This document shows, in pieces, positions 35,210 through 44,292 of a DNA stretch of 64,000 bases (its first letter is position 1; each line of letters starts with the position of its first letter). Under the pieces are notes generated by a model. The model worked only from the letters and a program-made list of their open reading frames with translations. It made no database searches and was not told the origin of the DNA. This stretch comes from Spirochaetales bacterium (GTDB lineage: Bacteria; Spirochaetota; Leptospiria; Leptospirales; Leptonemataceae), in NCBI GenBank assembly GCA_015075425.1, contig JABTUL010000002.1:744001-808000 (forward strand), in the 5' to 3' direction. Both the position numbers and the translations under genes were made by a program.

Positions 35210-35737
35210 AATGGGCTGCATGATTTGCAGAAAAGCCTGCTGCACAATGCGATCGATGACATTGGGAATACCCAGACCGCGCTTGCCACCTCCCGGTTTT
35301 GGAATCCAGACCCTGCGTATCATACCAGGGTAGTAGTTCCCGGAAAGCAGCTCGATGCGAAGACGTTTCACAACATCGTCGATTTGCTCCTTTACTTCTT
35401 CCACGCTCTGTTTGTCCAGACCACCCGACCCATGGTTGGCCCGCACATGTTCAAAAGCGACATAGAGATTGGGCAGTGTTGCTATCTCTTCCATCGCCGG
35501 CAGATCTTTGCTGTCGATGCTCAAGCTCAAAGGCCGCTTGAACCTTCCAGAAGCAGATGGGTCTGCAACCGGAGGGCCAGAGCTCCCTTTCGGGTTTTCA
35601 GCTGAAGCCTGAAACAGTTTCAGTTGATCTGCATCTTTACTGGCCGCGACTCCCTTCCCTGTTCCCTTGCGGGACGCTTTCGACTTTCGCCGACTTTTCG
35701 GTAATATGGAGTCGTCCGACTTCTCCTGTCCCTTCAT
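35210..35737 (-). pseudogene. Group II intron reverse transcriptase, 3' truncated
   Basis: Starts at ATG 35737 behind GAGGAGG. After a basic N-terminal region of about 75 residues come RT motifs: LYVAFEHVRANHGSGGLD, LLSGNYYPGMIRRVWIPKP, GKRGLGIPNVIDRIVQQAFLQIMQPI. These are RT domains 0-2. The palm with the YADD motif and the maturase are absent. After QPI the frame passes into the foreign gene fragment and stops at 35162. Inactive. Confidence 0.85.
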
Positions 35738-36062
35738 TGTCTCGTCCTCCTCGACAATTACCACTCCTGCGTGGAGGCCAGGAGATCTCAGTGGGTAAGG
35801 CACACGCAACTTCATGGACTACCTGCCGCCTCTACCTGTGCAACACCAACGGATACAGGACTTCGTTACCAGTCGCTAACTCATCCATTTGCACAGGCCT
35901 TCCAGCGGTTCACGCTGAACGCATTCAGGCTTCCATTTCACTATAGGCTTCCACCAGACCAGACCTCGCAATCTGGCCCTTACCATCATAGGTGTGGAGT
36001 TCCCTCCGTCAGGGCCTCCTCGGGACTTACACCCTTTGTTACGTGGCCATGCCACTCGCACG
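35210..36062 (-). mobile_element. Group II intron 5' fragment (class C-like)
   Basis: On the minus strand the element starts GTGCG at 36062, fitting the GUGYG 5' end of group II introns, followed by domain I-like sequence with GGTGTAAGTCCC, and from 35737 the N-terminal third of an intron reverse transcriptase. All of the 3' part (rest of the RT, maturase, domains V and VI) is missing; homology stops at about 35210. The exon side next to the 5' end is a perfect hairpin followed by TTTGCC, the kind of site class C introns choose. Confidence 0.75.
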
Positions 36063-36068
36063 GCAAAT

Positions 36069-36086
36069 TGGGCCTGCCGGCCCAAC
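36069..36086. terminator. Perfect hairpin at the intron 5' exon junction
   Basis: TTGGGCC TGCC GGCCCAA: 7 bp stem, 4 base loop. On the minus strand it is followed by TTTGCC and then the intron. It is probably the terminator used as insertion target by the intron; which gene it once served is not visible. Confidence 0.55.
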
Positions 36087-36349
36087 TTCGCTAAGCAGCG
36101 TCGTTATTCGAAAGCTTGGCGGAGCTTCCTCATTTTGAGGGACTGGCAGAATTCATCCTTTTCGCGCACCACCGAAACTTGCTCGACTCGGCAAGTCTTT
36201 CCCACATTCTCACCGTGTGCCCACAGTTCTACGGATCGGACCGTATCGATTTCATTTCTACTCAGATGAGGGTTCGGAGCCACCCCATATCCACATAGCG
36301 AAAGATCCTGCCGAATGTAAATTCTGGCTCGAACCGCCAGTTCTGGCCA

Positions 36350-36358
36350 GCAATCACG
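36350..36358 (+). repeat. Target site duplication, left copy
   Basis: GCAATCACG next to the left inverted repeat of the IS; an identical copy stands at 37817-37825. Confidence 0.95.
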
Positions 36359-36379
36359 GGGCGCACCCGCCAATCGTAG
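36359..36379 (+). repeat. Left terminal inverted repeat of the IS
   Basis: 21 bp repeat matching the reverse complement of 37796-37816 except for one C/T difference. Confidence 0.95.
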
Positions 36380-36441
36380 GAAAAAGTGCTGGTACCGGCG
36401 GCCGTCTGGCCCAAGCTTCCCTGTAATTGCAGGGGGTGCTG

Positions 36442-37786
36442 ATGTTTTTCACAGATGCGGAAATCGAGGAGTTGGGAGAGCGTTTCAAGGAAAGTCTCCG
36501 GAAGGGGGAGGAACACCCGGACCGGACGGCTCCAAACCTGGCGGAAATTCAGGATTGGATGATCCGTCACCATGTAGACCATCCTGAAGTTCTGCTGAAG
36601 ATTCTGGGAAAAATAGGACCGGGCCTGAAGGCCGGCGAAAAAAAAATGTCCTGAATGCGGAAGCCCGCAGAAATTCCGGGGAACTCGAGCGCAAACTAAA
36701 TCTGGGCCGAACTGGTGTTATTGGAATTCATCGTGCATATTATACGTGCACTAACAAATCCTGCCGCTGCACAGAATTCCCACTGGAAAATCCTCGGACT
36801 GACACCTCATTCGGCGTCAGGAAAATTTGCTGAGCTATTGTGCTGGTTGGGCGCAGCCGTCCCTTTGATCAGGCGCGTCATTATCTCGGACGCTTTGAAA
36901 AGTCGATATCACAGAGACTATGCTGCGCGAAACGGCCGAGGCGTATGGAGCATCATTCTGTGCTGCAGATGAATACAGAAGCAAAGAGTTCAGTACGGTG
37001 TCTGCTGAGAAGACAGAAATTCTCTATGTTCAGGCAGACGGTGGCATGGTGCCGATTCGGGGGAAAACCCCTGAAAATCGGCTCAAAACCGAGTACAAGG
37101 AGGTAAAAGTTGGAGTTGTTTTCGTGCACAGAGGATATCATCAGGAGAAAGTCTGCAAAAGGAAAAGAAATATGCCGTATTACAAAAAACGCTTCGCAAC
37201 ATCAATCGGTAAGGGCGTAGAGCACTTCGCACAACTCCTGAAGCGAGTGGCTGCGGAAGCCGGCAGCATGCGCGCGCAAACGATCGTCTTCATAAGCGAT
37301 GGCGCGGACTGGCTGGACCATATGCGCGAAAGACTTTTTCCCCGGTCAGTGCACATTCTGGATTGGTACCACGCAAGTGAACACCTCTGGAATTGCGGGA
37401 AAGCCATCTTCGGGGAGAATGAAACCGCAAGCGTCAGGGAATGGGTGGAGCCACTTCGAGAAATGTTATGGAACGGAATGGCCGAAGCGGTCTGCGAACG
37501 TCTACTCTTCGAAGCCAAGCGCCGGCCCCGAGTCCAGACCCCAATCATTGAATTACACAACTATTACAAAAGTCGCCTGGACAAGATGCGCTATCCGCAT
37601 TTCCGCCGCATGGGATTCTTCATCGGGAGCGGTGCGGTCGAGAGCGCCCACAAATACCTCGTCCAAGCCCGGCTCAAGCAGGCCGGCATGAAATGGACCA
37701 TCGATGGAGCCTCTGCCATCATCCGGCTCCGCCAGATGCTCTACGATGGATCCTGGGACCGGCAATGGGGCCGGTCGGCCGCCTGA
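36442..37786 (+). pseudogene. ISKra4-type transposase with several frameshifts
   Basis: N-terminal part MFFTDAEIEELGERFK... runs to a nine-A run at 36638-36646; one base less there would continue as GEKKCPECGSPQKFRG, a zinc ribbon. Further frame changes are needed near 36670-36690 (to ELERKLNLGRTGVIGIHRAYYTC), near 36830 (GKFAELLCWLGAAVP), near 36870 and near 36910, after which one frame runs intact from about 36920 to the stop at 37784-37786 (catalytic part with SDGADWL and GAVESAHK). The first shift could be a programmed one, but the others indicate decay. Confidence 0.85.
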
Positions 37787-38185
<399 letters not shown>

Positions 38186-38194
38186 CTTTGCGGC

Positions 38195-39007
38195 TTAGCG
38201 ATGAAAAAAGGTGAACACTATAACGATTCCCAGACCAGCGTTCTGGATCCCGGTTTCAATGGCGACAGTCCGTGCGTCGCGATGGGCCAGTCGAAATGCG
38301 CGAGCCGACCAGAAGCCAATCGCATAAGCCAGGGCATTCTGCAAAAAGACGGCCAGAAAAACCAGTCCGGCGAAATTCAGAAAATTTTCCCAGTTCGCAG
38401 CAAACGCACCAGCAATCGATGCACCAAAGAATGCGAAGGCCGCGAGCCGCACCGGCTTTTCTGCTCGCTTCGCAAAATGGGGCAAGTAGTGGGCGGCGAT
38501 GAGTCCCAAAAGAAGCGGTAAACCGAGTACCAGAAAGATCGTTTGCAGAAGAGACATTGGGTCGAGCTCCACCTGCGCGAGCAGGGCTGCTGTGTCCACG
38601 CTCCGGGAGCCCCAGAAAAGAAGGTTCAGAGGAGTGAAAAAAAGAGCGGCGAAAGTGGAAACAGCCGTCATGCCGATAGACAGTGCCGCATTCCCCCGGG
38701 CCAGAAAGGCCATGACATTGGACAGGTTGCCTCCGGGGCAGGCCGCGATCAGGATCAGTCCCAGTCTAACACTCGGTGGCAGGTCCATTACCAGAGTGAG
38801 CGCGAAAGTCAGAGCAGGCATGAGCACAAACTGCGCCAAAAGTCCGATCAAAAATGCTCGGGGCTGATTAAGGATGTGGCGAAAATCGGCCAGCCGAATC
38901 GTGAGTGCAATCCCGAAAATAAGAATGGCCAGGATGAGATTCACAGCCTGCACCGCTGTAGCATTAAAATTCAGCTGGACCAGGTCGATGGGGTGCATGC
39001 TTTCCAT
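38195..39007 (-). pseudogene. Bile acid:sodium symporter family protein, C-terminus missing
   Basis: A 270 aa membrane protein with about nine helices and BASS signatures (ACPGGNLSNVMAFLARGNAALSIGMTAVSTF; ETGIQNAGLGIVIV). Usual members exceed 300 aa and have another helix after the IQNAGL segment; here the frame stops at VFTFFHR just where the acquired DUF4160/DUF2442 block begins. The start and core are intact. It may be non-functional or have reduced activity. Substrates in the family include bile acids, pantothenate and small organic anions. Confidence 0.75.
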
Positions 39008-39094
39008 TGGCTATATCATCCAGAGTGTTCGAAGCCCCGAAAACTCAACGCACTCGTCATGGCAACAGCCCGCGGAAAAGCGATGGAGCCTCGC

Positions 39095-40543
39095 CTACTC
39101 TTCCTGCTCTTCCAGTTCTGTGAAAAGATCCTTCTGATTGCCGGCTGTGGGAATGAGACTGAGCGGGTATTTGCCGGAAAAACAGGCATCGCAGTAGCGG
39201 TGCGTTGTTCCCCCCATCTGCATGGCCTGGTGGGCAAACTCAAGACTCATATAACCGAGTGAATCCACGCGCAGCCATTTTTCAATTTCTTCCCTTGTGT
39301 GGGTGGCCGCAACCAGTTCATTGCGTGTGGGGATATCAATTCCATAGTAGCAGGGAAACTTAGTAGGGGGCGCACTGATCCGCATGTGAACCTCTGTGGC
39401 TCCGGCCCGGCGAAACATTTTGATCAGTTTGCGGGCCGTTGTTCCACGCATGATCGAATCGTCCACCAATACCACCCGCTTGCCGGCCACAGCCGAGGCG
39501 ATCACGTTGTACTTGATGCGTGCTCCAAAATCGCGGATGCGCTGTTCCGGTTCAATAAAAGTGCGACCTATGTAGTGCGAACGAATCAGACCAATCGTAT
39601 AGGGTATGCCCGATTCTTCAGCGTAGCCCAGAGCGGCCACTGTTGATGAGTCAGGCACAGCGACTACAGCATCGGCGGGCACGGGATGTTCGCGGGCCAG
39701 CATGCGACCAAGCGACTTACGCACATCGTACACCGGTTGTTCAAAAATCCTGGAATCAGGCCGCGAGAAATAGATATGCTCAAAAATACATAGCGATTCT
39801 TTCGTACGGCGAAACGGAAAAAAAGAAACCGGCCCCTTGTGATCCACCATCACCAGCTCTCCGGGCTTCACGTCCCTTTCATAAGTGGTATCCGTAATGT
39901 CAAAGGCGCAGGTCTCAGAGGCAAATACAATCGCTCCATCTGCACGCTGTCCCATAGCCAGAGGGCGAAACCCGTTGGGATCACGGACAGCGTAGAGTTC
40001 ATTGCGAGTTAAGATCAAAAGGGAATAAGCGCCTTCCACCTGGCGCAGCGCATCGGCAAGGGCTTCGACAAACTTTTTTTTACCGCTGCGGGCCATGAGG
40101 TGCACAATGACTTCGGAGTCCGCCGTGGTTTGAAAAATAGAGCCCTTCTTTTCCAGACGGGAACGCAGTTCATGGGCATTGACCAGATTTCCGTTATGAG
40201 CCAGCGCAAAAGGCCCCAGGTGAGAATCAACCCGAATCGGTTGTGCATTACGCAGAAAGGAAGCTCCGTGAGTGGAATACCGGTTGTGACCGATGGCCAT
40301 CTCCCCCACCAGATGGCTCAGCTTATCCGCAGAAAAAACCCGGGCCACCTGCCCCATCCCCGCATAGCGATACAACCGCTCACGATCCGTAGAGACAATG
40401 CCCGCACTTTCCTGCCCGCGATGCTGCAGAGAATAGAGGCCCAGATAGACGTAGTGGGATGCCTGAGGCGAACCCCAGATTCCATAAATGCCACATTCCT
40501 CCCGGGGGTAGTATCGCTCAGGTGCGGGAGGTGCCTCGGGCAT
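39095..40543 (-). CDS. purF: Amidophosphoribosyltransferase
   Basis: A 482 aa enzyme making 5-phosphoribosylamine from PRPP and glutamine, first step of purine synthesis. A propeptide of 16 residues precedes the catalytic Cys17 (EECGIYGIWG), so maturation by cleavage is expected. The glutaminase domain has QHRGQESAGI and GHNRYST; the PRPP loop is VVLVDDSIMRGTT. Cys residues in CYYGID and CDAC match the iron-sulfur type of Bacillus. Stands alone, divergent from the PilZ gene. Confidence 0.96.
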   Translation of the reverse strand: MPEAPPAPERYYPREECGIYGIWGSPQASHYVYLGLYSLQHRGQESAGIVSTDRERLYRYAGMGQVARVFSADKLSHLVGEMAIGHNRYSTHGASFLRNAQPIRVDSHLGPFALAHNGNLVNAHELRSRLEKKGSIFQTTADSEVIVHLMARSGKKKFVEALADALRQVEGAYSLLILTRNELYAVRDPNGFRPLAMGQRADGAIVFASETCAFDITDTTYERDVKPGELVMVDHKGPVSFFPFRRTKESLCIFEHIYFSRPDSRIFEQPVYDVRKSLGRMLAREHPVPADAVVAVPDSSTVAALGYAEESGIPYTIGLIRSHYIGRTFIEPEQRIRDFGARIKYNVIASAVAGKRVVLVDDSIMRGTTARKLIKMFRRAGATEVHMRISAPPTKFPCYYGIDIPTRNELVAATHTREEIEKWLRVDSLGYMSLEFAHQAMQMGGTTHRYCDACFSGKYPLSLIPTAGNQKDLFTELEEQEE

Positions 40544-40620
40544 GCTTCCAGAAAAATTCGTGACGGCTTCGGGGGAAGAATAAAAATAAGCCAGCGCCAG
40601 CAGGCGAAGGGGGAGTTCAG

Positions 40621-40986
40621 GTGGGAGAAAAGCGAACTCAGGAAAGGGTCTTTCCGCGCGATTTTCAGGATTTCAAAGTTCATCTGCGACTGGCAGACCT
40701 GACCATTAACGGGACGCTGGGTAATCTGTCGGAGGAAGGTATGTGTGCTATCGTGCAGGGCCATGCGCCCTCCGTGGCGGAAGCACTGAACACCAATCGG
40801 TCTATAAGCGGAATGATCGAGGGCCCGCGGCTCAAGCAAAACCTGAATGTAACCGGGCAGGTGATCTGGACCGATGAGCGTGAACTCAATGCAGCGCCCG
40901 CGCGCTTTGTAGGGGTGAAATTCGACCAACCCATCGAACTGCCGGAATCCGTCCTGGCCCTGTGCATGTCTGAAACCGACGTTTGA
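40621..40986 (+). CDS. PilZ domain protein (c-di-GMP effector)
   Basis: A 121 aa protein, essentially one PilZ domain. The RxxxR-like N-terminus (RTQERVFPRDF) and the second motif NLSEEGMC (usual D/NxSxxG) are seen, followed by the beta barrel (GQVIWTDERELNAAPARFVGVKF). It probably binds cyclic di-GMP and acts as a small adaptor. GTG start behind GGGGGAG. Its stop overlaps the start of the next membrane protein gene (TGATG), so the two are coupled. Confidence 0.82.
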   Translation: MGEKRTQERVFPRDFQDFKVHLRLADLTINGTLGNLSEEGMCAIVQGHAPSVAEALNTNRSISGMIEGPRLKQNLNVTGQVIWTDERELNAAPARFVGVKFDQPIELPESVLALCMSETDV

Positions 40987-42440
40987 TGCTTTCCGTCCGG
41001 CGTCAGGTGCTGCTGACTTTCGGACTTTCGATCCTTTCCTTTTTCTTCCTCTCCAGTCCTTACCCGCAGTATGGCGATTCGGGCCTGATGCTCATCCAGG
41101 CGAGGCAGCTTGCCCGGGCTGGATTTGCTACTTTTTCCTTTGATTACCGCGGCGAGAGTCTGGACCCCGATCGAAATTTTCTCCCTTTCCATAAACCGTT
41201 TCTGGGAATCGTTGAAAGGGAGCCTTACATTGATTTCCCGCCCTATTTTCCGACGATCGTCGCTCCCTTCACCCTGCTTCCCTGGTCCAAAAGCATATTT
41301 CTACCGGCAACCATTGCTCTGGCCTGCACTTTTTTCTTATGGCTCCGTCTTGGTGACCTTCTGGAGATAAAACCGGCATGGCTGCCATTATTGCTCTACG
41401 GCTCCGGCTCGGGCATACTGATCTACAATCATGTCCTGCATGAAACTCCGCTTGCTTTACTCCTGTTAACTATTTCCCTGTATTACCTTATTAAATTATT
41501 TAGTACTGATACTTTTGTCTCCGCCCTGGGCTTCGGTTTCGCTGCAGGTCTTGCTCTTTTTTTCCGACTGGAGGCCGGTCTTTTTGCTCTGGCCGGAGGA
41601 CTTGCCCTTCTTGCACTGCGTCCGCGCCTGGCCTTGCGGCGCGGACCAGTTGCAGCACTCTTTTTCAGTGTGCCTGTTCTTATTCTGCTCTATCTCAATC
41701 AAGAAATCCACGGGCATCCTCTGGGCTTGCGCTATTTACTGACTACCTACGTTGCGGATCGCTGGCAGATCATTCATGGCCTCCTTTTTTCTGATACCCG
41801 CGGTCTTTACTACCAGGCACCGCTGTTTCTACTTTGCTGGCTCGGACCGATTTTCTTAAAAGACCCCGTCAGTCGATTGCTCTGGTTGTTTCATACCATT
41901 CTGCTACTACTGACCATTGCCCTCATGCCAAACCATGGCGACCATATAGCACCCCGCTATTTGTATCCACCGCTGCTACCGGCCATTCTGCTCCTTTGTC
42001 GCCTGGCGGGTGTTTTTCTGGAACGAGTCCGGGATAGATCTCTACCTGGAAAATTCTTCCTGGGCCTCTGGGTGCTGCTCGCTTTCTTTTCTTTTATGGG
42101 CTTTGTCGGCAACTTGCGCTGGCTCTTTGCAGCCGGGGAGCAGGTAGCATCTCTTTGCAGAGCTGTGAAAGAAGCACCGGATAAAATTCTTATCTTCGAT
42201 GATTACGGTTGGGCCTTAAACTTACAATGCCGCTATGAAGACAAAATCCAGTTTGTCCTCCTGCCGGAAGGAGCCGCAGATCAGCAGAATGCCTTCTTAC
42301 AGAATCTAAAGAACAGGCAATTTCAAAGCGTGGGCTTTTTAGGGAAGGCCGCCCCCACCTGGGCTCTTGAAAAGCAAGAGCGGTTCAGCGTGCCCGGGGG
42401 AATGTACTATACCATTGCCCTTGCAACCGGCGGCCAGTAG
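40986..42440 (+). CDS. Polytopic membrane protein, GT39/ArnT-like (tentative)
   Basis: A 484 aa protein with around eleven hydrophobic helices. After the first helix a periplasmic loop has YGDSGLMLIQARQLARAGFATFSFDYRGESL, in the place and style of the acidic catalytic loop of GT-C glycosyltransferases. Similar large proteins are frequent in Leptospira. It might transfer a sugar from a lipid carrier; this is inference. The ATG at 40986 overlaps the PilZ stop codon, hinting at control by c-di-GMP signalling in the same operon. Confidence 0.65.
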   Translation: MLSVRRQVLLTFGLSILSFFFLSSPYPQYGDSGLMLIQARQLARAGFATFSFDYRGESLDPDRNFLPFHKPFLGIVEREPYIDFPPYFPTIVAPFTLLPWSKSIFLPATIALACTFFLWLRLGDLLEIKPAWLPLLLYGSGSGILIYNHVLHETPLALLLLTISLYYLIKLFSTDTFVSALGFGFAAGLALFFRLEAGLFALAGGLALLALRPRLALRRGPVAALFFSVPVLILLYLNQEIHGHPLGLRYLLTTYVADRWQIIHGLLFSDTRGLYYQAPLFLLCWLGPIFLKDPVSRLLWLFHTILLLLTIALMPNHGDHIAPRYLYPPLLPAILLLCRLAGVFLERVRDRSLPGKFFLGLWVLLAFFSFMGFVGNLRWLFAAGEQVASLCRAVKEAPDKILIFDDYGWALNLQCRYEDKIQFVLLPEGAADQQNAFLQNLKNRQFQSVGFLGKAAPTWALEKQERFSVPGGMYYTIALATGGQ

Positions 42441-42442
42441 AA

Positions 42443-42640
42443 TCAAGCAAGGATATCGATCTGGCTTTCTGATTCGGCTGAATTGATGGGACGATTCTGC
42501 CCCTCCGGCGGAACCGATGAAGGAACCTCCGCCACAGAATTGTCTTGAACGGCTGTAATTTCGTTGGCCGTTGAATGACCGGACGGGGCCGCCGCATCGG
42601 AAAATAAAATCTGCCTGGAACCAACTGCCATGTAGGACAT
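42443..42640 (-). CDS. Small hypothetical protein, 65 aa
   Basis: A 65 aa frame opening MSYMAVGSRQILFSDAA, rich in Ser, Ala, Asn and Glu and without Cys, TM helix or signal. Support comes from a very good ribosome site (AGGGGGAAGG directly upstream of the ATG) and from filling the gap between two genes. No family recognised. Confidence 0.5.
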   Translation of the reverse strand: MSYMAVGSRQILFSDAAAPSGHSTANEITAVQDNSVAEVPSSVPPEGQNRPINSAESESQIDILA

Positions 42641-42764
42641 ACCTTCCCCCTTCTACCAGGTTAGTCACGCCACCGAAAACTGGCTACGCAAAAAATGGCT
42701 TACTATGAGCCAGATCATGAATCCCGGAAAAAGCCAGGAAGTCCTACATCCTGGAGGAAAGAAA

Positions 42765-42968
42765 ATGAAAGTAAATATGGGATTGGTGGATCGTCTGATT
42801 CGAGCGGGGTTTGCTGTGGTTGTTGCTGTTCTGTACTTAACAGGCCAGTTGAGCGGCGTTGCCGGTATCATTCTGGGCATCCTGGCCGTCGTTTTTCTAG
42901 CCACAGCTGCCGTAGGTACGTGCCCTCTGTATCTACCACTGGGGCTGTCCACAAAAAAGAAAGACTGA
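42765..42968 (+). CDS. DUF2892 family inner-membrane protein
   Basis: A 67 aa protein with two hydrophobic helices and the DUF2892 features MGLVDRLIRAGFAVVVAVLY and VGTCPLYLPLGLST (conserved Cys-Pro-Leu-Tyr). The ATG at 42765 has GGAGG eight bases upstream; a longer frame from 42705 lacks such a site. Family members often accompany rhodanese or sulfide-related proteins, but none is nearby. Followed by a terminator. Confidence 0.87.
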   Translation: MKVNMGLVDRLIRAGFAVVVAVLYLTGQLSGVAGIILGILAVVFLATAAVGTCPLYLPLGLSTKKKD

Positions 42969-42984
42969 AGTCAATCGCAGCGGA

Positions 42985-43012
42985 AGCGGGTCGGCTGACT
43001 GGACCCGCTTTT
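42985..43012 (+). terminator. Rho-independent terminator after DUF2892 gene
   Basis: AGCGGGTC (42985-42992), loop of nine, GACCCGCT (43002-43009), then TTTTC. Confidence 0.75.
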
Positions 43013-43084
43013 CTTCCGCTATCGCAGTTTTAGAAAGTAAACTTTATTTCAGGCGCCAGTCTGACGCCTGCAAGGAGCGTCTTT

Positions 43085-43801
43085 GTGAATTCGGGACTTA
43101 CGACTCGGGGACGTAAGCGTCTCCGTCTGATTTCGCTCCTTGCGGTCGGAGCGCTCCTCATGCACGTGGCGACAGCCTGCACGGAAAAAACCAACCAGAA
43201 AGAGAAGCTGGTTATCGCGGCGCTTGCATTGGCAAACTCCTCGTCGTCGAATTCGAGCTCACCCCTCGCATGCTCGGCGGGATTTTGCCGGATGTTTGCA
43301 ACCACGGCCGCCGCTGGTGCCACCAAGAATGCGGGAATTGCCGGCCTTGATAACAACTGCGCAACGGATGCCAACAAACCCGCGGGCGGCGGAACCTACA
43401 AGGCTCTGGTGACGGATGGAACCGCGCGCCGCGCATGCACAACACCCAATTGCAGCAGCGGAACAAGCGAGCACTTCGATTGGGTTTTGAAGCCCAGCAC
43501 AGAGTACCGTCGCAAAGACGGTACAACTGTGATTGGAACGACCACGGCCAACGGAGTATTCACCTTCCCCCTGACCAACTCGGTGGAAATTATCGCCAAT
43601 CTCGTAGTAACAAACGCAATCGTGACTGGAATGAATGCAGACTGGACCAGCAATGCCAATGACTGCTTGAACTGGACCACCAACATGCACGGCAATAGCT
43701 CGACGGTTGGAACCTGGGATGCAACCAATTTCACCTTTATCGGCGGCGCGGGAACCAGCAGCTGCGCAAACACCCACATGCTCGTTTGTGTAGAGCAATA
43801 G
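43085..43801 (+). CDS. DUF1554 family lipoprotein (Leptospira surface-type)
   Basis: A 238 aa lipoprotein: basic start, hydrophobic core, HVATAC lipobox (Cys about residue 32), a Ser-rich linker, then the DUF1554 domain with RMFATTAAAGATKNAGIAGLDNNC, KPAGGGTYKALVTDG, YRRKDGTTVIGTTTANGVF, and terminal LVCVEQ. The fold is C-type-lectin-like; relatives in pathogenic Leptospira (Len type) bind host ligands. GTG start with AAGGAG seven bases upstream and a small CAGGCG/CGCCTG hairpin (43050-43070) in the leader. Confidence 0.88.
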   Translation: MNSGLTTRGRKRLRLISLLAVGALLMHVATACTEKTNQKEKLVIAALALANSSSSNSSSPLACSAGFCRMFATTAAAGATKNAGIAGLDNNCATDANKPAGGGTYKALVTDGTARRACTTPNCSSGTSEHFDWVLKPSTEYRRKDGTTVIGTTTANGVFTFPLTNSVEIIANLVVTNAIVTGMNADWTSNANDCLNWTTNMHGNSSTVGTWDATNFTFIGGAGTSSCANTHMLVCVEQ

Positions 43802-43825
43802 GGCCACGCAGGGCCCTATGCTTGC

Positions 43826-44292
43826 ATGGGCTTCCTGAAACCTTACACTTTGTCTATGAGGAGCTCCCCCCCCCCCCGCAACTCAGGCAGGCTTTCTTGC
43901 GCGGCGCCGCTTTTGCCGCTGGTGTGGCCACTTTTTTAGCGGTGGGCATCGTCATCGCCCAGAGCATCCATACCTTTAGTTCGGGGGACGTCGTCTCTGC
44001 CAGCAAGATCAACGAGGACTTCCAGATAGCGGCTCCAGAGGGGGCCCTGATGGGTTTTCATCTGGCCAGTTGCCCCTCGGGCTGGATCCTTGCCGATGGC
44101 ACAAATGGCACACCGGACCTGCGCGGGCGCTTCCTGCGTGGTCGGGATCCTGGCAATGCCACCAGCCGCGACCCGGATGGCGACCGGGCTACAGGGACTG
44201 CCCAGGAAGATGCCTTCCAGGGGCACCGTCACATTTACATTCAAGGCAGATATAGACTCGTCACCGTTCCACCCCCATGGACAAGCAAATAG
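43826..44292 (+). CDS. Tail-collar-domain surface protein, out of frame at a poly-C tract
   Basis: The body from 43878 reads QLRQAFLRGAAFAAGVATFLAVGIV (membrane anchor), SSGDVVSASKINEDF, then a collar-fold part GFHLASCPSGWILADGTNGTPDLRGRFLRG and DAFQGHRH. The only good start, ATG 43826 (MGFLKPYTLSMRSSP), is in another frame; with the 12 C present it stops at about 43940. One more C (or two fewer) would join them as MRSSPPPPQLRQ. So the gene is either phase-variable and now OFF, or frameshifted. The C-terminus is also shorter than usual collar proteins. Confidence 0.65.
43866..43877 (+). repeat. Homopolymer tract of 12 C
   Basis: Twelve successive C inside the N-terminal codons of the collar-protein gene. 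Such tracts change length by slipped-strand mispairing and can switch reading frame. No other homopolymer of this length was seen in the window. Confidence 0.95.

Noticed and set aside
35006-35605. 199-codon plus-strand frame as a single gene
   Set aside because: Only the first 67 codons look like protein; the remainder is antisense to the intron reverse transcriptase.
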